Counted from the stretch's first letter, positions 9,370 to 19,544 are shown. The stretch: 64,000 bases of DNA from CAWHXG01 sp963833235 (GCA_963833235.1 CAWHXG010000005.1:62001-126000), one strand, 5' to 3'. The notes: a model not told the origin generated them from the letters alone. Program-made: numbers and translations.

Positions 9370-10623
9370 TCAGGCCCGGGGCGTCATCCCGTCGGCGAGG
9401 GAGAGGCGATAGGCGCGCCAGGCAGGGGCCAGGCTGGTGACGGCGGCGGCGAGGATCACGACGCCGACGATCCCGACCTCGCGGCCCGAGAGCGGCTCGA
9501 TGGGCAGGTAGAGGCCGAACGTCGTGTCGACCCACGGCCGCGCCACAGCCAGCCCGCCATAGAGGAGCGCAATGCCGAGCAGCGCCGCGACCGCCCCCAT
9601 GAGGGTGGCCTCGAGCATCAGCAGCCCCAGGATCGTGACAGGCCGCGCGCCGATCGTGCGCAGGATCGCCATCTCGCGCCGCCGCTCGTTGAGGCCGGAG
9701 AAGATCATCGCCGCCATGCCCAGCAAAGCCGTGACTACCACCATTGCCGAGACGCCGATCAGCGCGGTTTCCGCAACGCCGACGATCCCCCAGAGCTCCT
9801 GCAGCGCGACGCCGGGCAGGATCGCCAGAAGCGGCTCTTCGGGATATTCGTTGATGGCGCGCTGCAGCCCGAAGACCTGCAGCCGCGAGGTCACCCCGAT
9901 CATGGCGGCGGTGACCGCCTCGGGCGCCAGATCCATGGCGCGGATCGCCTCCGGCGCGGTGGCCTGCCCGGGGATCGCGGCGCCGCCCCGCCAGTCGACA
10001 TGCATCGCCTCGACCCCTTCGAGGCTGATGATGACCGTCCGGTCCACCGGCGTGCCGGTCTTGGCGAGGATGCCCGAAACCCGGAACGGCTGGTTCTGGT
10101 GCTGCGCGAAAGAGGCAAGGCCGTGGGCGACGACGATGGGCGCGCCGACCTCGTAGCCAAGGGCGCGCGCGACATCGGCGCCGATCACGGCGTCGAAGAG
10201 ATCTTCGAAGGCGCGGCCCTGCGCGAACGCGAGGCTGCGGCCGCCGCGATACTTGTAACGCACGAAGTAGGGCGGGGTCGTGCCCATCACGCGGAACTGC
10301 CGGTGGCTGTCGCCAAGCGAGATGGGCACGATCCATTCGACCTCGGGGCGTTCGGCGATATCGAGATAGCTGTCCCAGGTGACGTTGTTGGTGGCGTTGC
10401 CGATGCGGAAGACCGAGTAGAGCAGAAGCTGCACCGCGCCGGACCGCGCGCCGACGATGAGGTCCGTGCCCGAGATCGTATCGGCGAAGCCGGCGCGGGC
10501 GCCCGTGCGCACCTTCTCGACGCCGAGGAAGAGCGCGACCGAGAGCGCGACCGCGAAGATGGTGAGGCCGACCGTGATCCAGCGGGCCAGGAGGCTGCGC
10601 AGCGCGAGGCGAAACAGGATCAT
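9370..10623 (-). CDS. FtsX-like ABC transporter permease (metal-island type)
   Basis: A 417-aa permease of the MacB/LolC FtsX family. It has an N-terminal transmembrane helix (LARWITVGLTIFAVALSVAL), a large periplasmic domain (about residues 40-265), and three C-terminal helices beginning at VGVAETALIGVSAMVVV and including EMAILRTIGARP, the typical cytoplasmic loop. Start 10623 gives an ATGA overlap with the ATPase, so the two are coupled. With the ATPase and the His-rich DUF2796 protein it forms a three-gene minus-strand operon matching the zinc-responsive cluster of Pseudomonas. Import versus mechanotransmission cannot be decided from sequence. Confidence 0.85.
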   Translation of the reverse strand: MILFRLALRSLLARWITVGLTIFAVALSVALFLGVEKVRTGARAGFADTISGTDLIVGARSGAVQLLLYSVFRIGNATNNVTWDSYLDIAERPEVEWIVPISLGDSHRQFRVMGTTPPYFVRYKYRGGRSLAFAQGRAFEDLFDAVIGADVARALGYEVGAPIVVAHGLASFAQHQNQPFRVSGILAKTGTPVDRTVIISLEGVEAMHVDWRGGAAIPGQATAPEAIRAMDLAPEAVTAAMIGVTSRLQVFGLQRAINEYPEEPLLAILPGVALQELWGIVGVAETALIGVSAMVVVTALLGMAAMIFSGLNERRREMAILRTIGARPVTILGLLMLEATLMGAVAALLGIALLYGGLAVARPWVDTTFGLYLPIEPLSGREVGIVGVVILAAAVTSLAPAWRAYRLSLADGMTPRA

Positions 10624-11324
10624 GCGGCGGCCGCGCGGTCGATCAGGGCGATGTCGCCGAGAAAAACGGGTCTGTCGAAGCGCCCGGCGAGCCGTTCGTC
10701 GTGGCTGACCATCAGGAGGGTCGAGCCGGCGGCGGCGCATTGGGCGAAGAGCAGATCGAGGAACGCGGCCTGCGAGCCGGCATCGAGCGACGAGGTCGGC
10801 TCGTCGGCCACGATCAGCGGCGGCGCCCCGATGAGGGCCCGGGCCACGGCCACCCGCTGCTGCTGCCCGACGCTGAGCGCGCCGGAGGGCTGGTTCGCCA
10901 TTCGGGCGGCGGGCAGGCCGAGCGCCTCCAGAAGCGCCATCGCGGCGGCGCGGGGATCATCGGCGCGCCGCCGCCGTTCGGGGGCAAAGCGCAGGGGCAG
11001 CAGGACGTTGTCGAGCGGCGTCATGTAGGGGAGCAGGTTGAACTGCTGGAAGATGATCCCGATCCGTTCCGCCCTGAACCTGTCGCGCGCCGAGTTGCCC
11101 AAGCCCGCGATATCGGTGCCGTCGACGTTGACCCGGCCGGCCTGCGGCGCGTTGATGCCGCAGATCAGGCTCAGCAGAGTCGATTTGCCGGATCCGCTGG
11201 CGCCGAGCATCAGCACGCGCTCGCCACGCCGAAGCTCGAACGCCGGCACCGATAGGGCGAACCCGCGCGCCCCCGCCCAGGCGAACCGGACGCTTGACAT
11301 CGAAAGCGCCGGGGGGCCGGCCAT
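10620..11324 (-). CDS. ABC transporter ATP-binding protein (LolD/MacB-like)
   Basis: A 234-aa ATPase partnering the FtsX permease. Walker A is GASGSGKST, the Q-loop is FQQFNLLPYMTPLDNVLLPL, the signature is variant LSVGQQQRVAVARA, Walker B is LIVADEPTS, the D-loop is SLD, and MVSHDE supplies the switch His. Start 11324 (MAGPPALSMSSVRFAW) lies 8 bases after the upstream stop; an internal ATG at 11300 is an alternative. The LSVGQ signature recurs in the ATPase at 61560-62384. Confidence 0.87.
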   Translation of the reverse strand: MAGPPALSMSSVRFAWAGARGFALSVPAFELRRGERVLMLGASGSGKSTLLSLICGINAPQAGRVNVDGTDIAGLGNSARDRFRAERIGIIFQQFNLLPYMTPLDNVLLPLRFAPERRRRADDPRAAAMALLEALGLPAARMANQPSGALSVGQQQRVAVARALIGAPPLIVADEPTSSLDAGSQAAFLDLLFAQCAAAGSTLLMVSHDERLAGRFDRPVFLGDIALIDRAAAA

Positions 11325-11332
11325 GGGGCGGC

Positions 11333-11986
11333 TCAGATCTGGCCGGACAGGTCGAGGATAGGGTCGTCGCGGCCGACCTCGAAGCCTCGTGCGCCGGTCT
11401 CGGTGATCAGCTGAACGTCGACCTCCTCGGCATTCGGAAAGGCCTTGAAGAAGGCGAATCCGATCCTGTCGATTGCGCCGGGATCGGCGCAGTCCAGCTG
11501 CCAACGCGCCTGGAACTCGGTGTGCCCCGCATCGCCTTCGGCGTGATGCTCCGCGTGGGCATGCTCTTCGTGCTCGTCCTCCGCGTGCTCGTCGTGCGCG
11601 TGCTCGTCGGCATGCTCCTCGTGATGGTCCCCGCCGCCGACCAGTCCGACCTGCGCCTGCGTAACGGTGCAGGCCGCCGCCTGTGGCATCTCGAAGAGGG
11701 AAAGCGGGGTGGAGAGGACGGCGATGGCGGCGTCGATGCGGGCGCGGTCTTCTGCCGATGCGGCCCCGTGTTCGAAGCCCACGATATCGGCGCCCGGGGC
11801 GTCGAGCTCCAGCGCGATCGTCCCGCCGTCGAAGGCGATGTTCAGCGTGCTGTGACCGTGCTCATGGGCGCCAAGCTGCCGGGTATCCTGCGCCGTGACG
11901 GCCGCGGCGCTGCCGATGGCGAGTACGGCAAGGGGGAGGATGGAGGGCTTTATGGGGGGCGCATTCCTTTTGCTGGGCTGGGGCAC
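11333..11986 (-). CDS. DUF2796 His-rich metal-binding periplasmic protein
   Basis: Exported protein of about 217 aa with a hydrophobic signal segment (PSILPLAVLAIGSAAAVTAQ), the DUF2796 opening LGAHEHGHSTLNIAFDGG and a striking His/Asp/Glu-rich insert of about 40 residues (GGDHHEEHADEHAHDEHAED and on), followed by HTEFQARWQLDCADP. The His cluster is a probable zinc-binding region. It is first in the minus-strand operon with the ATPase and permease. The start is uncertain: GTG 11986 keeps the frame, while an ATG at 11964 would give a cleaner start (MRPPIKPS) only if the C6 run at 11954-11959 were C7, so a homopolymer error is possible. Confidence 0.83.
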   Translation of the reverse strand: MPQPSKRNAPPIKPSILPLAVLAIGSAAAVTAQDTRQLGAHEHGHSTLNIAFDGGTIALELDAPGADIVGFEHGAASAEDRARIDAAIAVLSTPLSLFEMPQAAACTVTQAQVGLVGGGDHHEEHADEHAHDEHAEDEHEEHAHAEHHAEGDAGHTEFQARWQLDCADPGAIDRIGFAFFKAFPNAEEVDVQLITETGARGFEVGRDDPILDLSGQI

Positions 11987-12324
11987 GCGCCCCGTTCGCC
12001 GACATGCGCGACCCGGTGAAGACCGGCAGGCAGGCACCTGGGTGTATAGCGCAGCCGGCCCAAAGCGTCGCCGCCGACCCCGGCGCCGTACCTGCGGCCT
12101 GCTGTCGCGACCGTCTCACCACCATATCCGCGTCGTCTTGCACGACCCGCCGCAAACCGTTGGGGGAACGGTCCCGGCGCCGGATCGAGTGAGCTGGCAC
12201 CCCGCGTCGAGGTAGCCCTGGCACCCTTGCCAAAGGGGGCACCCTTGCCGAAGGGAACCTGGCAGACACCAGGCATCCCGGCCCTGGCCGGACTGGCCCA
12301 GCTTGCAAGCAGGGAGTGCCTGAC
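11987..12324. other. Intergenic region upstream of the DUF2796 operon
   Basis: No gene is supported in these 338 bases. It should hold the promoter of the DUF2796 operon and the end of the hyuB1 transcript. Its only notable structure is the duplicated hairpin unit at 12220-12255. I found no AT-rich operator palindrome. Confidence 0.35.
12220..12255. repeat. Tandem duplicate of an 18-bp hairpin unit
   Basis: Two adjacent 18-base copies, GGCACCCTTGCCAAAGGG and GGCACCCTTGCCGAAGGG, differing at one base. Each folds as CCCTT-4-base loop-AAGGG. They lie 70-105 bases beyond the stop of hyuB1 (minus strand) and upstream of the DUF2796 operon, so they could form a double terminator or a small protein-binding array. 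Confidence 0.6.
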
Positions 12325-14098
12325 TTAGCCGCGCAGCACCCTGGTCCCGGCCTCATCCACGGCCCAGCCATATCCGTCATCGACCTCGCTGAGGGCTACC
12401 TTGTAGTCGGCCCGCGCGTGATCGACGCTGATGAACCCGTCCAGAACATCGTCGAGCACCTTCGCCGGGTCCCGCTGCGCCGGGTCGCCGTAGCCGCCGC
12501 CGGACGGTGAGAAGTACGACACGACGTCGCCCGTCTCGGTACGCAGGCCCGAAAATTTCGAATGTTCGTTCCGAACCTCATCGGGCGGGCGGACATTGTA
12601 GATCTCGACCTTGCCCACCGCGCCGTCATGGCCGCCGAAGATGCCCCAGGGCGCGTCCTCGTGGCGGTCGCTCTCGTGGGTCATGAAGCCCGGGGTCAGG
12701 TAGCGCTGCGACTTGACGACGCCCTGAGCCGCCGCGGAACTTGCCCGCGCCCGGCGACGACGTCGTCGCGCACCTCGTAACGGTCGCAGATCAGCGGCAG
12801 GTGCATGCCAAGATCCTCCAGCGGGTTGTTGCGCGTGTTGCGCATCAGCTCCTCCACGGTGTCCGGCCCGTCCGAAGCCGGCCGGCCGCCCATCGCCGCC
12901 TCGTTCACCTCCAGGAAGACCCAGTAGTCGCCGTCGGGTCGCACGCCCGAATAGGCCGCGAACGAAAGCGTGGCCGCGTTGCCCGCCGTGCACCTGTCCG
13001 GCAGCACCGGGGCGAGCGCCTTGATGACGAGATCGGCCATCCGCTGGATCTGGCAGAACCGCGCCTCGGCCGCGACCGGGGCGATGGGGTTGAAGATCGA
13101 GCCGTGCGGCGCGGTCACCTTGATCGGTCGGAACGAGCCTTCGTTCTGCGGGATGTATTCGCTGTTGGTGTAGGTGTCTAGCAGCATCGCGCGGAACACG
13201 AAGAAGGCCGCCACCTTCGTGGACCCCTCGAAGGGCACGTTGAAGGCGGTCGGCACCTGATCCGACGATCCGGTCAGATCGACCTCCACGTCGCCACCGC
13301 GGACTCGCACGCACACCTTGATCGGCAGCGTCACGTCGCGGTTGCGCCCGTCGTCGTCCAGGAAGCCCTCGGCGGAGTAGTCGCCATCGGGGATCTTCTC
13401 GATCTCGGCGCGCATCATGCGCTCGGTGTAGTCCATCAGCTGCCTTGTCGCCTTCAGGACGGTCTCCTTCCCGTAGGTTTCCAGCAGCTCCTCGAAGCGC
13501 CGCACGCCCAGCTCGGCAGACGCGATCTGCGCCTCCAGATCGCCCATCACCAGGCCGGGCACGCGGGTGTTGTCGCGGATGTACTTCCACATCGCGTCGT
13601 TGCGCTTGCCCTCGTCGTAGAGCTTGACGCCGTCCAGCAGCATGCCCTCGGCATACATGTCGGGCACGTCGATGATGAGGCCGGGGGTCGCCGCGCCGAT
13701 GTCCACGTGGTGGGCGGTGTTGGCGGAAAAGCCGACCAGCTCGCCGTCGTGGAAGACGGGCATGACGATGGCAATGTCGGGCGTGTGGCAGGCGCCCTTG
13801 TAGGGGTGGTTGTGGATCACGCAATCGCCCGGCTTCCAGGCGCCCAGCGGCACGATTGCTCGATGCCGCGCAGGTAGCCGGGCAGCGAGCCGATGTGCAT
13901 CGGCGTGGAATCGCTCTCGCACAGCGTGTTGTACTCGGTGTCGAACAGCCCCGCGCCCAGATCCTGGCTTTCGCGGATGATCGACGAATAGCTCATGCGG
14001 TAGAGCACGTTGCCCATCTGCTCGGCGATCGAATGCAGCGCGCCGCCGACCACCTGCAGCGTGATCGGATCAAGGTCGTCCTTGCTGGTGTCGGGCAT
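12325..14098 (-). pseudogene. hyuB: Hydantoinase/oxoprolinase subunit B (HyuB), frameshifted
   Basis: HyuB subunit of an ATP-dependent cyclic-amide hydrolase, about 590 residues when pieced together, normal for the family. The N-terminal piece from 14098 has DPITLQVVGGALHSIAEQMG; the frame changes at about 13855, continues through IHNHPYKGACHTPDIAI and FNVPFEGSTKVAAFF, then changes again at about 12725-12765, ending in the usual GGGYGDPAQRDPAKVLDD. At 13855 the conserved GIEAIVPLG needs one extra base; at the second site two surplus G's explain the shift. It follows hyuA by one base in a nine-gene operon. Catalysis should hydrolyse a hydantoin- or oxoproline-like ring with ATP. Confidence 0.82.
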
Positions 14099-14099
14099 C

Positions 14100-16223
14100 T
14101 CAGGCCTCCTTGCGGCGCGTCAGGCGCATGTCGCCGTGGCCGAGCACGGTCGCCGTCGTGCCGGGCGGGACGAGGGTGGTGGAATTGTGCTGCGTGATGA
14201 TCGCGGGGCCGGTCACGGTATCGTCGGCCAGAAGCTTCGGGCGATCGTAGCGCGGAGTGTCCACTCGGGGCGCCGTCGTCGAAGACCGGTCTCGGCGTAC
14301 GTGCAGCCGGCGTCCTCCGGGTCGGCGCGCCCGCCCTGCTGCAAGCTTGGGCAGGCTGAGCGTGCGGCACGGCGGCGCTGGCGACCAGGCGCAGCGTGAT
14401 CGCCTCGGTCGTCTGGTCGCGGAAGGCGTGGCCGTAGGCCTGTTTGTGCGACGTCGAAGAAGGCGTCGATCACCGATGCGCTTTGTCCTTGCGTCAGCGG
14501 GCCGTCCGGCACGTCGGCGCGCAGCTCGAACCCCTGGCCCACATAGCGGCACTCCATGACCTTCTGTAGAAGCGCGCTCCGCCGGCGCGATGCCGTCGGC
14601 GTCGAGCTGCGCGTCGGCCTCCGCGCTCAGCTCGTCGGCGACGCGCGTTCAGCTCGTGCGAGCGCGTCTTCGTCGGCGGTGTCCAGCACCGTCAGCACCG
14701 AGTGGGTGTACTCGTACTGCAGGTCGGTCACGAGGAGCCCCATCGCGGCGGTGATGCCGGGCTGCAGCGGGCTGATCACGTCCTTCGCCGTGGATCATCT
14801 CGGCCAGCGCCGCGGCGTGGAGCGGCCCGGCCCCGCCGAAGCCCATCAGCGTGAAGCGCGCGCGGGTCGATGCCCTTGGCGACCGAGTTGGCGTTGATGG
14901 CGAGCGCCATGTTGTTGTTGATGATCTTCAGGATGCCGAGCGCCGCGTCGTCACCGACATGCCCAGCGGCTCGGCGATGTGCTCCTCGATCGCCTCGCGC
15001 GCCAGCCCTGCGTCGATGGTGAGGTCGCCGCCCAGGAACTGCTCGGGATCGAGGCGGCCGAGCGACCACCTGCGCATCCGTCACCGTGGGCTCGGTGCCG
15101 CCCTGGCCGTAGCAGGCCGGGCCCGGATCGGCGCCGGCCGAGCGCGGGCCGACGCGGAAGGCGCCGCCCTCGTCGATATAGGCGATGGAGCCGCCGCCGG
15201 CGCCGATGGCGTCGATGTCGATCATCGGCACCAGCACCGGCAGGCTGCGCCACCTCGGTGTCGCGCGGGTTCTTGATGCGCAGCTCCCCGTCCTGGATCA
15301 CGGAGATGTCGGCCGAGGTGCCGCCGATGTCGATGGTGATGACGTTCGTCGGTGTCGCAATGGCCGCCCGTCCACTTGCCGCCGATCACGCCGCCCGCCG
15401 GCCCCGACAGCAGCAGCCCGACAGGGCGCGCCGAGGAATTGTCGATGGTGGAGATGCCGCCGTTCGACTGCATGATGCGCACGATGGCCTCGACGCCGGT
15501 CTCGCTTCAGCCGCGCCTCGAGGCGGCGCAGGTAGAGCGCTCGTCTTCGGCCCGATATAGGCGTTCATGGCGGAGGTGGAGAACCGCTCGTACTCGCGGA
15601 TGACGTTCACCACCTCGTCGAGCAGCGACACGAACGCGTCCGGCATCACCTCCTCCACGATGGCCTTGGCGCGCTTCTCGTGCTCGTCGTTGAGGAACGC
15701 GAACAGGAACGCCGATGATCACCGCGTCGAGGCCGCGCTTCTTGAAGAGCTCGGCCGCCTCGCGCACCTCGTCCTCGTCGAGCGGCACCTCGATCTCGCC
15801 GGTGGGCGGCATCAGCCGCTCGGTGATGGGCAGCCGGTCGCGCCGCTTCACCAGCGGCTTCGACTGCCACGGCACGTCGAACTGAAGCGAGAAGTTGTGC
15901 GGCCGCTTGTGGCGCGCCATGTGCAGGATGTCGCGAAAGCCGCGCGTGGTGAGCATGCCGACCTCGCGCGCCGTTGCGCTCGATCACCATGTTGGTCGCC
16001 ACCGTCGTGCCGTGGAAGCACCATGTCGATGTCGCCGGGCTCGACTCCCGGCCATGCTTGCAGATCTGCGGTCACGCCCGCCACGACGCCTTCGGACTGA
16101 TCGTGCGGGCGTCGAGGGCACCTTGTGACGACGACCGCGATCGCCGTCGTCGCCATCGGCCTGCGTCCGCTCCAGGACGATGTCGGTGAAGGTGCCGCCG
16201 ACATCAACGCCGACACGGATCAT
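14100..16223 (-). pseudogene. hyuA: Hydantoinase/oxoprolinase subunit A (HyuA), multiply frameshifted
   Basis: ATP-binding subunit partnering HyuB. Total length (2,124 bases, about 707 codons) equals a complete HyuA, but the coding signal hops between frames at least six times. Recognisable pieces in order are MIRVGVDVGGTFTDIVLERT (start 16223, actin-like phosphate loop), AREVGMLTTRGFRDILHMAR, IIAFLFAFL-type, STSAMNAYIGPKT, IGAGGGSIAYIDEGG, PRSAGADPGPACYGQGG and AIITQHNSTTLVPPGTTATV before the stop. Single-base insertions explain the breaks I inspected, for example an extra C at 15712-15713 and at 15971-15972. It overlaps the upstream ATPase by ATGA. Regular spacing and full length argue for sequence errors rather than decay. 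Confidence 0.78.
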
Positions 16224-17404
16224 GGTATCATCCTCGTTCCGAATCTGGTGTTCCATGAGTGCCGCGCGTCCGAGCACCTGCCGGTGGCCGCGCGTTCAGC
16301 CGTCTCCAGCACGATGGTCGCCCGCTCCGGCTTCCAGCGCAGGTCCACCCGGCCGCCGCGCGCGATGCTGCTTTCGGCGATGGTGTCGCGGTAGGTCTCG
16401 AGCTGTACCTCGGTGCCGTTCTCCAGCGCGCACCGTGGCGTGGACGACGCGGCCCACGACGTCGAGCGACCGGATGGTGCCGGCCATGCCGTCGCCGCCC
16501 GTCGATCCGGCTGCCTTCGGCGGCGAAGCTCCACGTATTCCGAAGGCATCACCACCAAGGCCGTCGCGCCCGGCCGGACTGCCGGCCCGTCCGACGCCCG
16601 GCACGCCGGAGAGGTGGCCGAAGGCCGTCGACACGACTCGCCCGCCGGGGGCGGCCTCCGCCAGCTGCCGGCGACGATCTTGTTGCGGCCGATGAAGCGC
16701 GCGCGACGAAGGCGAGCGCGGGCCGGTGTAGAGCTCGAAAGGAGCACTGATCTGCTCCACCTGGCCAGCGTTCATCACCACCACGCGGTCGCCCATGGCC
16801 AGGGCCTCGGACTGGGCGTGGGTGACGAAGACGAAGGTGATATCCGAGGTCGCGCTGCAGGATCTTCAGCTCCTCCTGAATGGACTTGCGCAGGTTGGCG
16901 TCGAGCGCGCCCAGCGGCTCGTCGAGCAGCAGGATGTCCGGCTCCGTCACCAGGCCGCGGGCCAGCGCCACACGCTGCTTCTGCCCTCCCGAAAGCGCTC
17001 GCTCCTTCGCGTTCGCCACATCGCCGAGTTCGAGCTTCTCGATGATGCCGTCGACCCGGCGCGCGGGTCGTCATCGGTCGCGACCTCGCGCACCTGAAGC
17101 CCGAAGGCGATGTTCTCGCGGACGCTCATGTGCGGGAAGATCGCGTAGTTCTGGAAGATCGTGGCGGTGGGCCGCGTCTCGGCCGGTACATGGGTGAAGT
17201 TGCGGCCGCGGATCAGAAGCTCGCCCTCCGTGATCTCCTCGAGCCCGGCGATCATCCGCAGGGTGGTGGTCTTGCCGCAGCCGGAGGGCCCGACGAAGGA
17301 GATGAATTCGCCCTTCTCCACGCGCAGGTCGAACCCCTCCACGGCCATGGTGCCATCCGGATAGACCTTGCGCAGCTTTACGAGTTCGAGGTCGTGGACG
17401 CCAT
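16220..17404 (-). pseudogene. Spermidine/putrescine-type ABC ATPase (PotA-like), multiply frameshifted
   Basis: ATPase of about 390 residues in several frames: MAVEGFDLRVEKGEFISFVG with Walker A GPSGCGKTT, Q-loop FQNYAIFPHMSVRENIAFGL, signature LSGGQKQRVALARG, Walker B ILLLDEPLGALD, then MGDRVVVMNAGQVEQISAPF and a C-terminal TOBE region ending VDLRWKPERATIVLE. An intact ATG occurs at 17348, but the family N-terminus (DLELVKLRKVYPDGT) is readable further upstream, so the true start is probably ATG 17404, one base out of register. It overlaps hyuA and follows the binding protein by about 16 bases. It is the second PotA-type ATPase of this operon. Confidence 0.78.
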
Positions 17405-17420
17405 CGGGTACGGTTCCAGT

Positions 17421-18698
17421 TCAGGACGGGGCAGGGGCGGCGGGAGAGGATTGGCCCCTCCCGCCGCCGACGTTGACGCGGGAGAGGAACTCGTCCCACC
17501 GCATGATCAGGTGGTCGTACTCATCGGGCCACTGGTGCCAGTAGTTCACCTTCGAGGCGCGCTCCTCCAGGCTGCCGCCGTCGCGCAGCTCGCCCTCCTC
17601 GATGCCGCGTTCGCCCTCGCCCTGCCAGGGCTCGCCCTCGTACCAGAAGCCGTACTTGGCCGGGTCCATGACGTCCTTGATCTTGGTGGTGGGCGAGTAG
17701 TAGCCCTGCTCGGACACCGTGATCGCGGGCGGACCGGACAGCCAGTAGTCGGCATAGGCGCGCACGGCCTCGGCATTGGGCGAGTCGGCGATCTGGCTGA
17801 TGCCGATCGACCAGGCGCGGTAGCCCTCGCGCGGCACGGCGTAGGAACACTGCATGCCCTGCGCCTTCACCGCCATCACGGCCGGCTGCCACGCATCGGC
17901 CAGGATCATCTCGCCCGAGGCGAGCAGGTTCACCAGTTCGCCGAAATCGCCCCAGAGCGCGCGGAACTGTCCGTCGCGCTTCTTGGCGATGAGGAACTTC
18001 GCGGCTTCGTCGATCTCTTCGATGCTGGGGTTGCCGGGGTTCGGGACCTCAAGCATGCCGAGCTCGTTCATCGCCAGGATCGCCTGACCGAAGGCGATCA
18101 GCGGGTCGACGTTGAGGCCAGTCTTGCCCTTGAACTTCTCGTCGAAGAGCGCCGTCCAGGTATTGGCCTCCTCGGCGTCGACAAGGTCGGGTCGATAGCC
18201 GATGGAGTCGAAGTTGTAGACGGTCGGCACCATCCAGAGCGAGGTCTTGGCCTCGTCCTGCCAGATCTGCCCGGAAATCTGCGCTTCGGGCGCCAGATCG
18301 GGATTGCCCTCGACGAAGATGGGCCGGATGTCGCCCCAGTTGCTGAGGCTGCCGGTCGGGATGGGCTCGATCTTGCTGGTGGCGATCACGGCAGGCAGCC
18401 GCTCTCCGATGGTCTCCCAGCAATCGTAGGCGTTGGTGCCCGAGAGAAGCTCGGTCTGGGTGTTCGGAAAGATGTCGGCCTTGCCGGAGACGCTGCCGAC
18501 GCCGGAGGCCGCCTGGAATTCGCTGAGGATACGCTCCTGCACGGTGACCGAAAGGCCGACGGTGCGCAGCTCCTGGTCGCCGATGCTCTGGGCACGCCCC
18601 ATGCCCGGCCACATCAGGCCCGTTCCCAGGGCGGCGGAGCCCGCAAGCGCGGTGGATCCGGCCATGAAGCCTCGGCGGGAGGGATGAAGATGTCTCAT
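17421..18698 (-). CDS. PotD-like extracellular solute-binding protein with Tat signal
   Basis: A 425-aa binding protein of the polyamine-type family, delivering substrate to the permeases at 20285-22068. The N-terminus MRHLHPSRRGFMAGSTALA is a twin-arginine signal followed by a hydrophobic stretch ending GRAQS. Family features include SLWMVPTVYNFDSIGYRPD, LASGEMILADAWQ and the end YDHLIMRWDEFLSRV. Start 18698 is set by AAGGAGA six bases upstream. It is a paralogue of the binding protein at 24520-25608, sharing the PREGYR motif and the C-terminal W-E/Y-x-L-x-RWD pattern. The ligand is unknown; the downstream hydantoinase suggests a cyclic amide or its precursor. Confidence 0.87.
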   Translation of the reverse strand: MRHLHPSRRGFMAGSTALAGSAALGTGLMWPGMGRAQSIGDQELRTVGLSVTVQERILSEFQAASGVGSVSGKADIFPNTQTELLSGTNAYDCWETIGERLPAVIATSKIEPIPTGSLSNWGDIRPIFVEGNPDLAPEAQISGQIWQDEAKTSLWMVPTVYNFDSIGYRPDLVDAEEANTWTALFDEKFKGKTGLNVDPLIAFGQAILAMNELGMLEVPNPGNPSIEEIDEAAKFLIAKKRDGQFRALWGDFGELVNLLASGEMILADAWQPAVMAVKAQGMQCSYAVPREGYRAWSIGISQIADSPNAEAVRAYADYWLSGPPAITVSEQGYYSPTTKIKDVMDPAKYGFWYEGEPWQGEGERGIEEGELRDGGSLEERASKVNYWHQWPDEYDHLIMRWDEFLSRVNVGGGRGQSSPAAPAPS

Positions 18699-18791
18699 CT
18701 GATGTCTCCTTCTGGGTGCGATGCCATGCGGCATCTGGATTGTCGGCGCGCCTTGCCGCGCAGGGCGGCCGCATTCAGGGGTGGGGGCGGC

Positions 18792-19544
18792 TCAGTACCG
18801 CCCGACGAGCAGGCCTCCGTCGACGGTGAGGATCTGCCCGGTGATGTATCGGGCCGCGTCCGACGCAAGGAACGCGATGACATCGGCGATGTCCTCGGGT
18901 TCCGCCGCGCGCTTCATGGGAATGTATTTCTCCGCCTCGGCCAGCCCTTCGGGGCCGAGCGAATGCTCGCGCGAGAGCACCTGCGCGGTGCGCACGAAGC
19001 CCGGCGCGACCCCGTTCACCCGCAGTCCGTCGCCTGCAAGCTCCACGGCGAGGCCGCGCACCAGCCCGACGACGCCCGCCTTGGCGGCGGTGTAGTGCAC
19101 GTGCTCGTCCCAGCCATAGGTCGAGCCCATGATCGACGACAGGCAGACGATGGCGCCCTTGCCGGCCGCCCGCATCTCCGGCGCGGCGGCTCGGACCAGC
19201 CGCAACATCCCCTTCAGATCGACGTCGAACGTGTGATCCCATTTCTCGTCGGTCAATTCGGCCAACGGCACCCTGTGGGCGATGCCGGCATTGCAGACCA
19301 GCACGTCGAGCGCGCCGTGGGCTGCCTCGATCTGGGCCACCAGCGCGTCGGTGCGCGGGGTGTCGCGCACGTCGAGCGGCTCGAAGAAGGCGGTGCCGCC
19401 GTCCGCCACGATCCCTTCGGCCACGGCCCGCCCGTCCTCCTCGAGGACGTCGGTCACGACCACACGGTCGCCCGCCGCGGCGAAGGCCCGTGCCGTCGCC
19501 CGGCCGATGCCGATGCCGGCGCCTGTCACGAGGACCGTCCTCAC
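18792..19544 (-). CDS. SDR family oxidoreductase
   Basis: Classical SDR of 250 aa. Cofactor loop TGAGIGIG, CNAG after the central strand, catalytic Ser in CLSSIMGSTYG, Tyr-Lys in YTAAK, and the C-terminal ITGQILTVDGG are all present. The start is GTG at 19544, which overlaps the stop of the preceding SDR as GTGA; there is no in-frame ATG nearby. Its position between an importer and a hydantoinase suggests it oxidises a hydroxyl on the imported substrate. Confidence 0.87.
   Translation of the reverse strand: MRTVLVTGAGIGIGRATARAFAAAGDRVVVTDVLEEDGRAVAEGIVADGGTAFFEPLDVRDTPRTDALVAQIEAAHGALDVLVCNAGIAHRVPLAELTDEKWDHTFDVDLKGMLRLVRAAAPEMRAAGKGAIVCLSSIMGSTYGWDEHVHYTAAKAGVVGLVRGLAVELAGDGLRVNGVAPGFVRTAQVLSREHSLGPEGLAEAEKYIPMKRAAEPEDIADVIAFLASDAARYITGQILTVDGGLLVGRY

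Noticed and set aside
9283..11028. A 581-codon plus-strand open frame
   Set aside because: It is antisense to the FtsX permease and ATPase and is rich in Arg, Asp and Gly without any domain signal.
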